A stretch of DNA of 64,000 bases from Ephemerocybe angulata (GCA_013368325.1 JAACJK010000163.1:620001-684000), one strand, 5' to 3'. Positions 32,961 to 43,989 are shown, numbered from the stretch's first letter. Notes: a model not told the origin generated them from the sequence alone. Translations and numbers: made by a program.

Positions 32961-34499
32961 GGGAAACCGACGGCCCACGAGGGCCATAGCTCGCGGGGTC
33001 ATAGCTCGCATGGCGACGGTAGAACGAGTGGTTCAGATGTGCTCTGTCCATTAAGGGGATGGGTTAAGGGGATGGGGTGGCGATGGGTCAGTCCACACGC
33101 TCTAGCCTCTGTCCTGAGGTCATGGGGTGGCGATGGGCCGAACTAGTGGCGAGGCACAGTGTCCAAACCTGCGTGCAGCGCGATTGGCCTCGCCGGGCGT
33201 CTGCCGTCCGCTGAACTCAGTGCCTGCTGGAGGCCTATGCTACGCGGAATCTTCTACATACTTCAGTCTGTAACTATGGGTGCAATATTGTAGAACTATC
33301 AAGCAAATGCCACCCCAATATCTCTACCATATTTCATGCGTATCTCGGTATTGGAATATATGTGGCATCGTGTTTCCCTATTTCATTCATATTGTCACAC
33401 CGCAAATATGGATGAAAAATGAGAATGGGGCCCAAAGACTGGACCACCATATTTCTTGACTCTTACTGGCTGAAATAGTGATGAAATATCAACGCCACAA
33501 TTCTAACATACTTCATTTGGAAAAAGTAATGAAATAAACGGACTATTTCCTCCATATTCCCATGCTATTTCAACCGGAAATAGCGGACCATGCGCCCAGT
33601 GTGATAAGAATATTCATAATGGTAATCTTTGACTGAATGGTATAGGCTTCTATCTGGGCAGTGGTTGGTCAAAGGTCAGCCATAATTAGTGGCTTCACTG
33701 TTTTGATCTTTTCCGTAAGGGCTAGCATCTCCATACCTTCCAGCTTCACATAGGGCAGCTTGTAGATAACACGGAATATCCCGGACTGAACTTTACTCAT
33801 TATCCTGGGTGTCTGTTCAACGTAGATTGATGACGAAAGATTGATATTGTCATAGGCAAGGGTATACGGGCACTTACTTGCAGTGCACTTGCAATCAACG
33901 GAACTCTGGGCAAGCAATGCAATGATGGTGTTTAGAGTGGTGTACAGGATGGAGAGGCAAGAATGATGAAGAATATCCATGAGCTGCTTCGAAGCGCCCA
34001 TCGCCCAAACCATCAGTCCTATCCCGAGTGGAATCTTCATGAAAGCGGCTGAACAGAGATACATGACCTGCGACGTAATGAGATCCCGGTACTAAAACAC
34101 ACATAGGGTAAGCAGCAGTTCTATAGAAAGGATAGTAGCACATACTGTCTCTCGGTTCTTTGTTTTTTTGCCTTGCACTTTTGCAGGTCCCTTCTCTGAA
34201 GCAGCCTCAAGAATCTGACACCACGTTGGGGTCACTGCTGTTACTGCAGCCATCGTCGATGGGAAATCCCATTGCTCAATGTACTTTATCATCACCTCAC
34301 TCACCTTTATGCGAAGCAATGGCTTTGCATGTTCCATCTCGTCCGAGACAGTCTCAGCCACCAGGTCCACTGCCTTCATCTTCATCCAGTCCTTCAGAAT
34401 AGTCTCTCCTTTTTTGTTAGTCCAGAGCGAATCGAGCAACTCAAAAAGCGAAGCTCAATTACTTGGGCTGTATAATGCAAAGTTGTAATGCTTGTATAT

Positions 34500-36150
34500 G
34501 TCACTCTTGTTGTTGTTGGCAATGGTCGTAAGGAGCTGCACAAGTTTCATTTACATCAACTTGGCCACCCATCCTCCCCACCAACGTATCTGAGACAGTG
34601 TCCAACGCTCACCAATGGGTGTGAACATGAACCGTTACTGTGCTCCACCATGCCTGAAGCAGTGCATGGTGTAGCTCTCAGGCTTGTGAAGGCCTGCTGC
34701 TCCTGCCATTTCTTTGATCATCTTGTCGACTGCCTGGCGCTTTACCTTGGTATTGGGATGCACAGTGAGTTTGGCGAAATTTACAGTGGGAAAGATAAAG
34801 TTGTCATCTTCAAGTGGATGGCAGAGAAGATGGTGCTCGTAGAATTCCTCCCACTGAACCAGGTGATGAAACAAATCAATAGCCGGCTTTGTGGGCTGTT
34901 GGTAGATATTGTAGACATGCCCTCTACACTACTAGTACCCTAAAATTCAAACAAAGCAGCACCATTGATGACTTACCTTCTAGTCCAAGCTCCTCACTAT
35001 CAAGCTTCTGTTGCCAATTTTTCCGGTACTACAAGGCGCTCGTAAGACTGGCCATTTGAGCACCATTTCTTGGGAGCGCGGAAATCGAGATGCTTAAACT
35101 TAAGCATGCATGCCTCACTATTTCTACATGACAAGGATTAGAGGTCAGACTCCAGAGTGCTCTAAACAAGGTGATTTTGTGAAGTCTGAACTCACCTCAT
35201 CCACACCACAAACCCAAGAGTCGAAAGGGCAGAGTAGTAGAGATACCTACCCTGTTGAGCCAGCAATGCTGAATCAATGAGGTGGGGGGATGGGTGGTTT
35301 GCTTGGATGTATTGATGGATGGCGTCCATGTCTTCAAACATCATGGCTTGGGAATGCTTGCAGTCTGGCTGATCTTCGCACTTGTGTACAGCGTTAAGCA
35401 TTCCCTTCACCCTATCGCTTTGCCCAAGATTCCCGCAGAAAGTCTTCGTGCAGTCATCGTAGTGCCACTCGCCTTTGAAAATGAATCCAAATGGCATCTC
35501 CCAAATTAGACAGCCATACTAGATAAAAGCAAATGATGATAGATGAGATACACATTAGATAAAAGCAAATGATGATAGATGAGATACACGTACAAAGCAT
35601 CGTAATGGGCGATCAGCGATGCGACAACATGACCCGCCATACTGTAGGTGAGCTTTCCAATGTAGCACTTATCCCATAAAACATGGTCATTGCAATGGTA
35701 GTACACTCAGTGGGCCACCCTTTGAAGCATGTTGGAAAGCGAGCGCCCATAACTGTGGACTCGAAATCAGCGGTTGGTGATTTCTCTGTTCCTTCCTCTG
35801 GCATTCCTTCCTCTGAGCCTTCTACATCGGGAACATCTGCTTCGGCATCATCATTGGCCCACTGTTCCAAATCCTCATCGTCTTCGATGTCGTTCTCTGG
35901 GCCGAGGTCTGAAGCTGAAGTGGCGGCTTTAGACTGGTGAGAACGAAACTCTTTGGCTTTTTTGGCCTCCGCTGCTGCAACTTGACGGACCCATGCCACA
36001 AACTGGTTCCAATAAATGCTGTATTTCTTCAGTATTGTGGGGGCCTTTGCGTATTTCTTGGTGGCCTCGTATACACCATGCTGAGCATCCGTGAATGATG
36101 GGATCAACTTCTCTTGGACGTGTTTCTTGCCATGGCCGCCCTGATGTGCT
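34500..36150 (-). pseudogene. Tyrosine recombinase (integrase-like) of the agaricomycete type, with nonsense codon
   Basis: On the reverse strand, EKLIPSFTDAQHGVYEATKK and KAPTILKKYSIYWNQFVAWV (36110-36000) is a SAM-like N-terminal core-binding domain. An acidic linker and the middle domain follow (35497-35192: RVKGMLNAVHKCEDQ, KHSQAMMFEDMDAIHQYI). The catalytic domain (34874-34500) contains FIFPTVNF and TMHCFRHGGAQ, the H-x-x-R box. There a TAA (34635-34637) replaces the Tyr codon expected in GGAQYRFM; the frame stays open behind it (RFMFTPIGERWTLSQIRWWG). Frame changes also separate the earlier parts. The nearest known relatives are fungal recombinases of the Crypton/DIRS-related type, but no RT is linked to this copy. 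Confidence 0.65.
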
Positions 36151-36689
36151 TGGGTTTAAAGTGATGAGACTCCCATTGCAGGCAAATTAGATATGAGATT
36201 GAGAATAAGTTGCTGCTGGCAAGGAGTTGATGTGGGTGTAGGGATTGTAGCAGTGTCCTGGAGCTGCACACTAGGCAATGTCGATCGGCTTACCCAAATT
36301 GTTTCACTCAAGCCAAATATAATACAGTTTGCGCACAGCGCACGGCGCACATTAGGCGGGTCACAGCTGTCCGGACTCGGGAGCCCTTAGATCAAAGCGA
36401 CCCTAGAATTCTAGCAAATTGATATGCATTAGGTGGGAGAGGATTATGGTGTACTATTACAATGGAGATAGAAAAAATATGGATTAATCAAACCGGAACT
36501 CATTGAGTGAACGAGGCAGGAAATATTTGACTAGTCACTGTCAGAAATTACGATAACATCGGGTGCAGACTCTGCAGACTCGCTGTCAGAAATAACAATA
36601 ACTTTGGGGGAGTCAGGAATATGGGCCATCAGTGCATGCAGGGAGTTAAGGTACTTGTAACAGCGCTGGAGGCAAACCTGATAAAGTGG
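36151..36689. other. Spacer between recombinase and XPG-like pseudogenes
   Basis: It contains CAAATTGATATGCATTAGGTGGG (36414-36436 region), which resembles the inner TIR word CAAATTGATATACATTAG of the 22060-24705 family, so a TIR relic may lie here. Otherwise nothing is recognisable. Confidence 0.4.
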
Positions 36690-38330
36690 GTACTCGTCAC
36701 AGTAGCGGAAGACAATGTCATACTTATTACTCTGTAAAGAGTACTACCGAGGCAGGGAGAGTCATGGGCACGGTACCAGTTACCCGCACATGGTCAGGTG
36801 TGGATGCCATGCCATTGCAGCCGCAGAATGCTGCAGCAACAGCAGGCTCACTATCCGCAATCCTGATTCTCAGCCGACAGAATGTATCAGTTGCCGGTGA
36901 TCCAACTGTGTCCAAGTTGCAGTCAAATTGGAGAATGTGGGGGTCCATGTTCGCGCCGAGGCATGTGGAGCATGCCCTGCCTGTGTTGTCCCGGCTCCAA
37001 TGCTCCTGTGAAATAAACAATAAGCATGATCATTGATGGGTAAGAAAATGACGAAGCATGTATCCGACCCATACATATTCCTGAAGGAAGTTTACAGTAC
37101 CAGTCCAACTCAGCTGAAAGGTGGCCGCAGCGAGGCCCGTAACCCTTGCTGAATCCAGGTACCGTGCAACCCAATTAGGCATAGACACCTCTGCTGAACC
37201 AACCACCAGGCTCAAGTACAGATCTATAGTCCTGGCTGCTGGAAAGTTATCCGGGACCTTGGCGGCAAGCAAAGGATTACGGTGCCTAGTTTGGGTGCCA
37301 CGGGCTACCTCAGATCGCAATGCAGCTCACTAGTGATAGAGCTCGGCAGGGACATCAACCCCCAAATGGCTCCGCCTGTAAATGATGTTGCACAAGTCAG
37401 TGGCAAGTGTGGACTTGCTGGCCACCCTCCAGGCAGACCTGACACCGAAACCTTTGATGCCCTGCCCAGCGTTCAAGTTGAGGTCAGTATTATGCAACAT
37501 GAAATTCCCTCTGTACTCACGTCAGCATAGTCACCCCCACAGAGCATGGCAATGAGAACAAGGCCATCCCTCATCAGCGGACCATATGGATGGCCAAGCA
37601 GGGCGGCATCATTATAAACTTCAACATGGTCGCAATTGTTGTTGTCGCGCAGCCTAAGATGTAAATGGGGTCAGCGAAATAGCCTGCATGCTTGCGTACA
37701 CATGAATAAAAGCTTACAATCTGATGACATTCTTGGCCCCGAACACGAGTGCATCATTGTCACTGGTGAAAATGTAATCGACTGCCCCACTCTGGTTGAG
37801 CATTACGAGATGGGCTTCAGCTTCTCCGGGTCCCTATGACCAAATGAACAAAAGCATTTGGCTTGGGAATAGTTTAACTTACTGTTTCGCAGTAGAATCC
37901 CATTGCCTCAATTATCTCGTGGAATGCAGGCTCCAACTGATAGGGGCAGGATGTCTGGACTTGCTTGCCCCGCTTGATCTTCGGGCGTTGGGGCCCATCA
38001 AACACAACAACAACAATGGCGGGGACAGTGAGCAGCTGCTCGAGGCTCTTGCGCAGGCATGCTAGCTCTGTCTCGCACCCAATCCACGTCCAGGAGTTGA
38101 TGGTCTCCCCTTTCTTCTTTGTAGCCATCTTTGCCGCAAACATCAAAGGGCTATAGATTCCGAGCAGGGTTAATTTGTGTCTGCATATGGATGGTTCCAG
38201 CAGGTGTACCTTGCATCAACCCTGATGATAGGGAGGTTGTCTCCATTCAAGCGCCGTTTCAGAGCCTCGGACAAGCCTCGGAGGTAATCAACTCTCTGAA
38301 CGAGCAAATAGTGGCAACGTGAACAAGCGC
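36690..38330 (-). pseudogene. XPG/FEN1-like (PIN fold) nuclease, late-stage pseudogene
   Basis: Reverse-strand exons with good splice sites: 38126-37883 (VPAIVVVVFDGPQRPKIKRG; the Asp of FDG is catalytic), 37833-37718 (PGEAEAHLVMLNQSG and TSDNDALVFGAKNVI, the XPG-I acidic residues), 37653-37521 (MLCGGDYAD, the helix-3-turn-helix metal-site motif), then GIKGFGVRSAW. An upstream exon (about 38310-38200) holds RVDA before a GT donor, at the expected place of the IGIDAS motif. Flap endonucleases of this fold cut branched DNA. Two adjacent stops (37327-37332) interrupt the C-terminal part, after which ALRSEVARGT and KVPDNFPAARTIDLYLSL continue in frame. Such GEN1-like proteins are many-copy in mushroom genomes. 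It lies in line with the recombinase and the DUF6589-like gene. Confidence 0.65.
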
Positions 38331-39938
38331 CTGACAGGAAGTACTGTTAGCAGAAACTTTAAGGCTACACCAGTAGCTCAAGCTTACATTCCAAAGTCCT
38401 TTAAACATGATTCAGAATATGAGACACCCTGATTCAGCCTCCCCTGATCAGTGAATGACAAGCATTCACTGAACGACACTTACCAAGTGACGCGCCAAGT
38501 TTGGGCCACAGAGAGGCGCCAAACAGACATCCCACAATCTCTCGGGCCTCAGACCTCGACTACAGGTATTGCCTGGCCACCGGATTTGAGAAAGCTTTGG
38601 GATGGCAGAGAAAGGCTCAGAAAGCTTAAAATCAATATGATTTTAATCAAAATTTAAGCTGAATTTAAGACTATGCCTCTGTAGGGCCATCCTCTGGAAA
38701 CTGACCGTGCACACAGGTATATCAAGATCCAGTATTCAAAGGCAGAAGAATCGTAAAATCTTTGTGTGACAGATTCAGGGTTAGAGGTGTAAACTAATAG
38801 TCTGCAAGAATATACCCGCTTGGGGCTTGCTCGGGATTATGGAGCCATCCTGCTATTCGCGTCACTTGCGGCGATGCGACGGTGCGAGAACTCCGACTCA
38901 GGAGGTTGGAAGTTGGAAGGGATTGACTACTGAACAGCGAGAACTGGAGTATGTCAACAATAATAGTATTTATATATACTCTACTTACTTGAACACAATA
39001 GTATGGCGGGGACGGCTTGGGCACCTATCCTACACTCACTACTTCCATTTCCATCCAAAAAGTGATCCTGTTTTTTTATTGCAAAGGATCACCTTAGGTA
39101 AGACAATTCAATACTGATTTGAACGCGATAGGAAGTCGGAACTTGAGGAGGTAGTTAATATATGTACTGTGCAATTGACGCGCTTCGCAATGCTCTCCTT
39201 TGCTAGCCTGGCCAACACGGGGCTTGGTTGAGGCCGTCATCAAATGGAAATTTGGCTGGCCAAATTTCTGTTTGATGACCCAATGATGACCCAAGCCAAC
39301 TGGAAATTTGGACAGACAAATTTCTGGGGCCCGTCGTAGTCCCCTCTGTACATTTGCTATGTGACTTGCCTTGTACACTACGAGTTGACTGCTAATGCTC
39401 CGGCGCTTGGCATCCATACCTTTGCATCTGCGCCCAGCTCCGACATGATGTCCAAGCAAGTTTCAACTACCTCTGGTTACTCACTCGCTGATGCGGAAGT
39501 TGGCCAGTACAAAACTGCCATCATCTGCCATCATCGTCCCTTTCGCCATAACACCCACCTCCATCTCCCAGAGATCCCATCGTCCACCCGATTGCCAGAA
39601 TTTTAGGTGATTTTAGCGACAATCATACAATCTCGTGTTCATAGGGTCTGGATCTTATGCTGGATCTTACACGATTTATAAGCATTAGTCACATGACCTA
39701 CACTGTACACTCCTCATTGTTCTTGTCACTACGGCTTGATACATCATCCTTGTTGGCTGTTTGTTCTCTCGGGAGTCGAAGCATGAGACGAACCGAGCAG
39801 GTCATCTATGTGCTGACAAAGCGGGAGAGAGGCGAACCCTTCTTGCCTCTCTCCACGCCGCGAAATCTGCATCAACCGCAGTATTTCGCTCTCCCTGCTT
39901 TTCTTTTCTGAGCTGTACAAGTAAAAAATTTTCTCAGC
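38331..39938. other. 1.6 kb between XPG-like pseudogene and DIRS gag; no gene recognised
   Basis: The left part may hold 5' exons of the XPG-like gene, but none is recognisable. A 40-bp near-perfect hairpin lies at 39238-39277. From about 39650 the sequence is probably the 5' leader and promoter of the DIRS element, with GAGAGAGGCGAACCC-like and pyrimidine-rich stretches just before the gag start. I could not find the DIRS terminal repeat. Confidence 0.45.
39238..39277. other. Short near-perfect palindrome
   Basis: CATCAAATGGAAATTTGGC and its complement (one or two mismatches) flank a 2-3 base centre. A related GGAAATTTGG...CAAATTTCTGG pair follows at about 39302-39326. It looks like the core of a small MITE or a fold-back relic. 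No target duplication was found. Confidence 0.5.
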
Positions 39939-41772
39939 ATGCCTCGTATCACTGTCGACCCAAATACCGAGATTTGTCCGGATTACACCACAGAGGCGTT
40001 CGCAGACGCCCGGGAAGCTCTCACCGCCGGCGGCGTTCAGGCCGCTCAAGCTGCACAAGTCCTTAAAACCGTGTGGACTCGAGGGAATGATGCTGCGAAG
40101 ATCGCATGGCAGCGTCAGATAGAGGAGGACGCGGCTGCAGATGCTGATAGGCAGCGCATGGCCGCCGAGGAACAGGAGGAGATCGACGCCGTGAAGCGAG
40201 AGGATGAGAAGAAGCGCAAAGCTAAGTTCATGCCTATTATGGTGGGCATGCCTGGACCCACTGCTACCCCGCTCGTGATGGCTCCCGCAGTTGTCAAGAA
40301 ATTTGAACGCGGTGAATATGTCCACCTGCACCACCTCACCACCGCCGCTCTTGAGCGAGTCAGCAAGGACCCGGGTTCCCTCTTGGATTCATCCCTCCAG
40401 CAAATCAAGACTCCAAACAGCATCTCTTGGGCAATGCAGGCGGATATTGACTCGGCGCGGGGCGTGGTGGACGACCATGACCTTTCTTGGGGCGACTGGC
40501 TGATGGCGACGCAGAGATTCAACCGCGCAACGGAAACAGCCAACTGGCCTCGCGAATGGCGCATGATGTTCATGCTGTTCTGGGCAAACATCACCCAGCA
40601 CGAGCTCGCTCTGTCGCCCGACAACCTGGACCGGTCGGCCCTGCTGCTGTTCGCGTCGGAGCGGCGCAAGCTCTGGCACAACAATCTGAACACAACCAGC
40701 GCGTTCGACATCTCGATCTTGGATGAAGTACTCATTCGGAAGGCCCAGGATCGGGTGTATAGGATTCACAGGGCTGAAATAGACAGGGTTTCGGACGCTC
40801 AGGTGCGTGTTTCATTGTTAGAGTGACCTCACGATGCTAATTGGTGTCTCCGCTCCCTCCCCTTGTCCACCTTACCCCCCCAACACCACTCTTCAACACC
40901 CCGGATGCTGATCTGATCTGTGCTGTTCTGTCTATGTTGGAAGATTACGTAACCCGCTTTACAAATCAACCTTCGGTCATACAGACAAGCTACGCTACAC
41001 TGCTTACACAGCAGGAGCTCACAGCAGTCTACGACTTAATTGGGTCTAACACCAATTAGCACTCTGGGTTTACAAGACCGGATAGCTCAGTGGTTAGAGC
41101 GTTCCCCTAGATTGGACAGGTCCTTGGTTCAAACCCAAGTCTGGTCATTTCTTTTCCCAAGGTCACTCATCGTAACGAGTTGCACGATAATCATTGTGTA
41201 ATTCTTATCAGTCTACCCTGCTGTCGGTCGCTGTCGGTGCTGTTCTGTTCGGTCGCGGTTCGGTTTTCTGTCCTCAACACACGTCGGCGTACGACCAATA
41301 GCGCGCGGTTTCGACCTCCAACTACGCCAACCACAGCAGTTCCAGTGGCAACAGATCTTGTGGGGCCCACCACGAATCCCGCTCGTCGTGCCAGCGCACA
41401 CGGTCACCCCCACCCCACGCTCAGCAACCCAGGCAACGGTCAGCGTTGCCGGCATCGCGTGCCCCGAAGGAACAGCATTTTCGGGGAGCAAGTGGACCGG
41501 CCCGCCCTCCTTGCTTCGTCTGCTTGGGTCGCCACGACCACGAAGTGGGCGTCTGTCGTTCCACCTCACTCTGGGATGGCAAACTCCCCGCTGCGTCCCA
41601 CCGAGTGGGAAAGACACTCAGGCTCCTCGACGGAGACCAGCGCCTCTGCTTCGATTGGCAGAAGGGCTTTGGCGCCTGTCGCAGCCGCTCCCACGACAGC
41701 AACCATCTCTGCTCGGGATGCGGGTCCTCCTCTCACGGCGCTCAGGACTGCCCTCGAACGGAGAAGATCTGA
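39939..41772 (+). CDS. DIRS gag-like protein, spliced, open (444 aa)
   Basis: Exons 39939-40802 and 41302-41772 join in phase 0 (donor CAG|GTGCGT, acceptor CCAATAG), giving 444 codons plus TGA. Exon 1 starts MPRITVDPNTEICPDY and holds a helical, Glu/Arg-rich region (about residues 60-95) and the block VVDDHDLSWGDW (about 175-185) that marks gag of mushroom DIRS elements. Exon 2 is Ser/Arg-rich, then Cys-rich, ending in a perfect zinc knuckle CSGCGSSSHGAQDC (CX2CX4HX4C). The 499-bp intron is unusually long for this window and contains the tRNA-like sequence. Unlike pol, gag shows no disabling change. If the intron is not used, the first exon alone gives 295 aa. Confidence 0.65.
41076..41146 (+). 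tRNA. tRNA-like sequence (probable pseudo-tRNA) inside the DIRS gag intron
   Basis: The 71-nt sequence folds with a seven-pair acceptor stem (GACCGGA/TCTGGTC, one G-T), a D stem GCTC/GAGC and a perfect T arm CTTGG-TTCAAAC-CCAAG. A box TAGCTCAGTGG and B box GGTTCAAACC match the Pol III consensus, and a TTTCTTTT run lies a few bases downstream. The anticodon arm pairs badly in either register (loop CTAGATT or CCTAGAT), so no anticodon can be read with confidence. It is best called a tRNA pseudogene or SINE head that could still be transcribed by Pol III. Confidence 0.55.
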
Positions 41773-41775
41773 GCC

Positions 41776-43798
41776 ATGCACGCCGTACCACTGGCGTGCG
41801 TGGGAGCGTGAGCTCGCCAGCGCTGGACTGCTGGGTAGGCACAGGGCGGTCGTCGAGGGGATCAAGCACAGTTTCGTTCTCGGTTTCCCCGTTATTTCCG
41901 TCATTCAAAGTCCACCCAACCGCCCCTCCGTTGACGAGTTCGCTTCCGAGTTCGACGCTATTGTTGGCGTCGAGCTTGAAAAAGGCCGGTACATTGGCCC
42001 TATGTCTGTGGCGGACGCTCTGGCCCTTATCGGTACATTGGCCCTATGTCTGTGGCGGACGCTCTGGCCCTTATCGGTCCCTTCCAGACGTCGCCCTTCT
42101 CCATCATACCAAAACCTGGAAGCCCAGAAAAATTCCGCCCCATCCAGAACTTCTCATTCCCCCTCAAGATCTCTCGTCCCTTCCCCTCTCCCTCCGTCAA
42201 TTCCTTCATCGACTCTTCCCAGTTTCCATGCACGTGGGGTACGTTCATGGTCCTTTTCCTACTCATCTCCCAGCTTCCTCCTGGCTCTCAAATCGCCATT
42301 CGGGATGTTGCTGAAGCCTTCCATACTGTTCCCCTACACCCGTCTCAGTGGGCAGCTGCGGCGGTTCGTTTGCGCGATGGGAGGATTGCCCTCGACACTG
42401 CGGCCGCTTTCGGGACAGTTTCGTCTGGGGGAGTTCACGGCCAGCTCGACGATGCGGCGTGCGACATCGTGCGCGCGCGGGGTATGGGGCCGGTCGGGAA
42501 GTGGGTCGATGACCACTTCTTTCTCCGGATACTTCGCCGCTACCTGGAGGAGTATAACGTGTTGCATGCAGGTTGGGCTAGGAACGCTCGGGAGCGGGGT
42601 TGTATTCATGAACGCGGGCGTTTGTGGTGGGATGCTGGTCAGGTTTCGGGAGGCGGGACTCATGAGATGCACGAGGATTGTGCGTTTCCTCTGCAGGACC
42701 TCTCGGGCTCCTCCTCTTGTTCGGCGGAGGATGCAGAGTTTACGTATGCATTCAGTGATATCGACGACCTTTCGACGGACCTCGGTTTTGTGTGGGAGCG
42801 CTCGAAGGACAGGCCTTTCAGCTCGGCAGTGGAATACACTGAGATGTGGTGGGATCTCGATGCTCGGACGGTCTCCCTTACCCCTGCGAAAAACGAGAAG
42901 TATCGTGCTGCGATCGCGGACTAGCGGCTTTCCAAGACTCACACCCTGGAGGATGTCCAGCGGTTGTACGGTAAGCTCCTTCACACCTGCCTGGTCATCA
43001 CCGAAGGACGAGCGTACCTCACCGGACTGGAGACCATGCTCGGCCTCGCCAGTGCAAGTCCACATGCTGCTCGCCACGCACCTTGGACAGTCGCCGCAGA
43101 CCTCGACTGGTGGGACAGCTGCCTCACCACCGGGTCCCTCTCGCACCCTGTTCCCCCTCCTTTCACCATCCACGATGTCGCCGCTTACTCTGACGCAAGC
43201 TCTGGCATTGGAATCGGTATCACCATCGGCGACCGCTGGCGTGCCTGGAGGCTCATCCCAGGGTGGCAGACTTTGGACGGCCAGCGGGGCATTGGGTGGG
43301 CTGAGGCGGTCGGTTTTGAGCTCCTCGTCGCTGCCACCGTCCACGTGCGCCGCCTATCCCAATTACCAGCACCTCCGGCTCTACGGTGACAATGCAGGAG
43401 TTGTTGGAGGATGGAAGAACGGACGCAGTCGGAACTCTGCGGTCAATGGGGTGTTTCGGCGTGTCCACGACTTTATCAGAGGTGCTGGGCGCATCGACTG
43501 CATCCACCCGGCCTACGTGCGGAGCGCTGATAACCCTGCCGACGCGCCCTCCAGAGGCATCTACCCTCCCCAGTCACTTCTCCTCCCTCCCGTTCCGCTC
43601 GACGCCTCCCTCTCTCGCTTCATTGTTGACGCCTCCCTCCCCTACACGCCCATTGAACTTCGGTTATTCCGGGAGGGACACTATCTGGCTGCAGCTGCCA
43701 AGCCCATCCGTGATTTCTGTCTCAGCGCAGCGGATGGCATCGAGGACGGTACTGCCCGTGAGCGAGACGCCATGGGGCTTGCACTCGAGGAACACTAG
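41776..43798 (+). pseudogene. DIRS pol: reverse transcriptase and RNase H, broken
   Basis: It starts in the frame of RAWERELASAGLLGRHRAVV and GFPVISVIQSPPNRPSV, and breaks at a 44-bp tandem duplication (41987-42030 and 42031-42074). It continues in a second frame with FSIIPKPGSPEKFRPIQNFS, DVAEAFHTVPLHPSQWAAAA and the catalytic GKWVDDHFFLR. A TAG at 42922-42924 replaces a Trp codon in IADWRLSKTHTLEDVQRLYG. RNase H follows: YSDASSGIGIGITIG, AEAVGFELL, and after another frame change near 43,355 YGDNAGVVGGWKNGRSRNSA and NPADAPSRGI. All RNase H acidic residues are present. The two frame changes compensate, so the total looks like one long ORF, but its middle part is out of frame. Confidence 0.75.
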
Positions 43799-43989
43799 AC
43801 CTTTCACGCTGGCTGCTGCTGCTCCGTTGCCTGGGCCCTCGACCTCGGTGCCCAAGGCATACGACTCGATGTTGACACCCGCGGTTTCTCCGCTGCGTCC
43901 GCACTGCCTGTCGGAAGAGCGCCTTTTGCTGTGGCGTCCGTTTCGGTATGCCGCGCTGTTCTGTGTTTATGCCCGTGGCTGCATGCTAA

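Larger units (their letters stand above)
31726..33590. mobile_element. 1.9-kb non-autonomous TIR element inside the DUF6589 pseudogene
   Basis: The left end (TTTCTGCCTGAAATAGGATG) and the inverted right end (TTTCCGGTTGAAATAGCATG) match over about 45 bp at roughly 80 percent. Flanking words CATGGCCCA and CATGCGCCCA may be a degenerate target duplication. Both subterminal zones (31726-32040 and 33260-33590) are full of GAAATAT/CTATTTC words in both orientations, like transposase-binding arrays. The middle holds the CGACTC/GAGTCG-rich region. There is no transposase ORF. Removing it rejoins the DUF6589 reading. Confidence 0.6.
31400..34480 (-). pseudogene. DUF6589-like gene, split by a 1.9-kb TIR element
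   Basis: The reverse strand reads LDSLWTNKKGETILKDW (34439), AAVTAVTPTWCQILEAASEK, KTKNRET, a canonical 60-70 bp intron (donor GTATGT near 34150, acceptor TTTTAG), then YRDLITSQVMYLCSAAFMKI, GIGLMVWAMGASKQLMDILH and PYTLAYDNINLSSSIY (34064-33669). After the insertion (about 31726-33590) it resumes with LGHVPSVTYVEGLSHLKD and SKYAVPSFNDQLTNACIR (31690-31435). The TILSMLxY-like N-terminal block, the YDNI motif and the AIPSFNDQLTN motif are those of the DUF6589 family, which is greatly expanded in mushroom genomes. The family's function is unknown; repetitive, transposon-like genomic behaviour is typical. The insertion makes this copy a pseudogene. Confidence 0.65.

Noticed and set aside
32200..33054. 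Pro/Thr-rich and Arg/Ser-rich ORFs suggesting secreted or disordered proteins
   Set aside because: The peptide repeats come from tandem DNA repeats, appear in several frames, and lie inside a TIR element.
31726..33590. An intron of the DUF6589-like gene
   Set aside because: The interrupting sequence has inverted terminal repeats, subterminal motif arrays and GC repeats, and no good splice sites at its ends; it is an inserted element.
39744..40735. Reverse-strand ORFs of about 200 aa opposite gag
   Set aside because: Antisense shadows of the DIRS gag frame, which has clear family motifs.
41076..41146. Functional nuclear tRNA gene
   Set aside because: Acceptor, D and T arms pair, but the anticodon arm does not pair in either register and no anticodon can be assigned, so I call it tRNA-like only.
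42334..43344. 336-codon ORF on the reverse strand
   Set aside because: It overlaps the DIRS RT/RNase H on the opposite strand, has no recognisable domain, and reflects GC-rich antisense openness.
41180..43798. A single 872-codon ORF that could be called one large protein
   Set aside because: Its middle is out of frame with the RT because of a 44-bp duplication and a second frame change; motif order shows the real domains lie in another frame.
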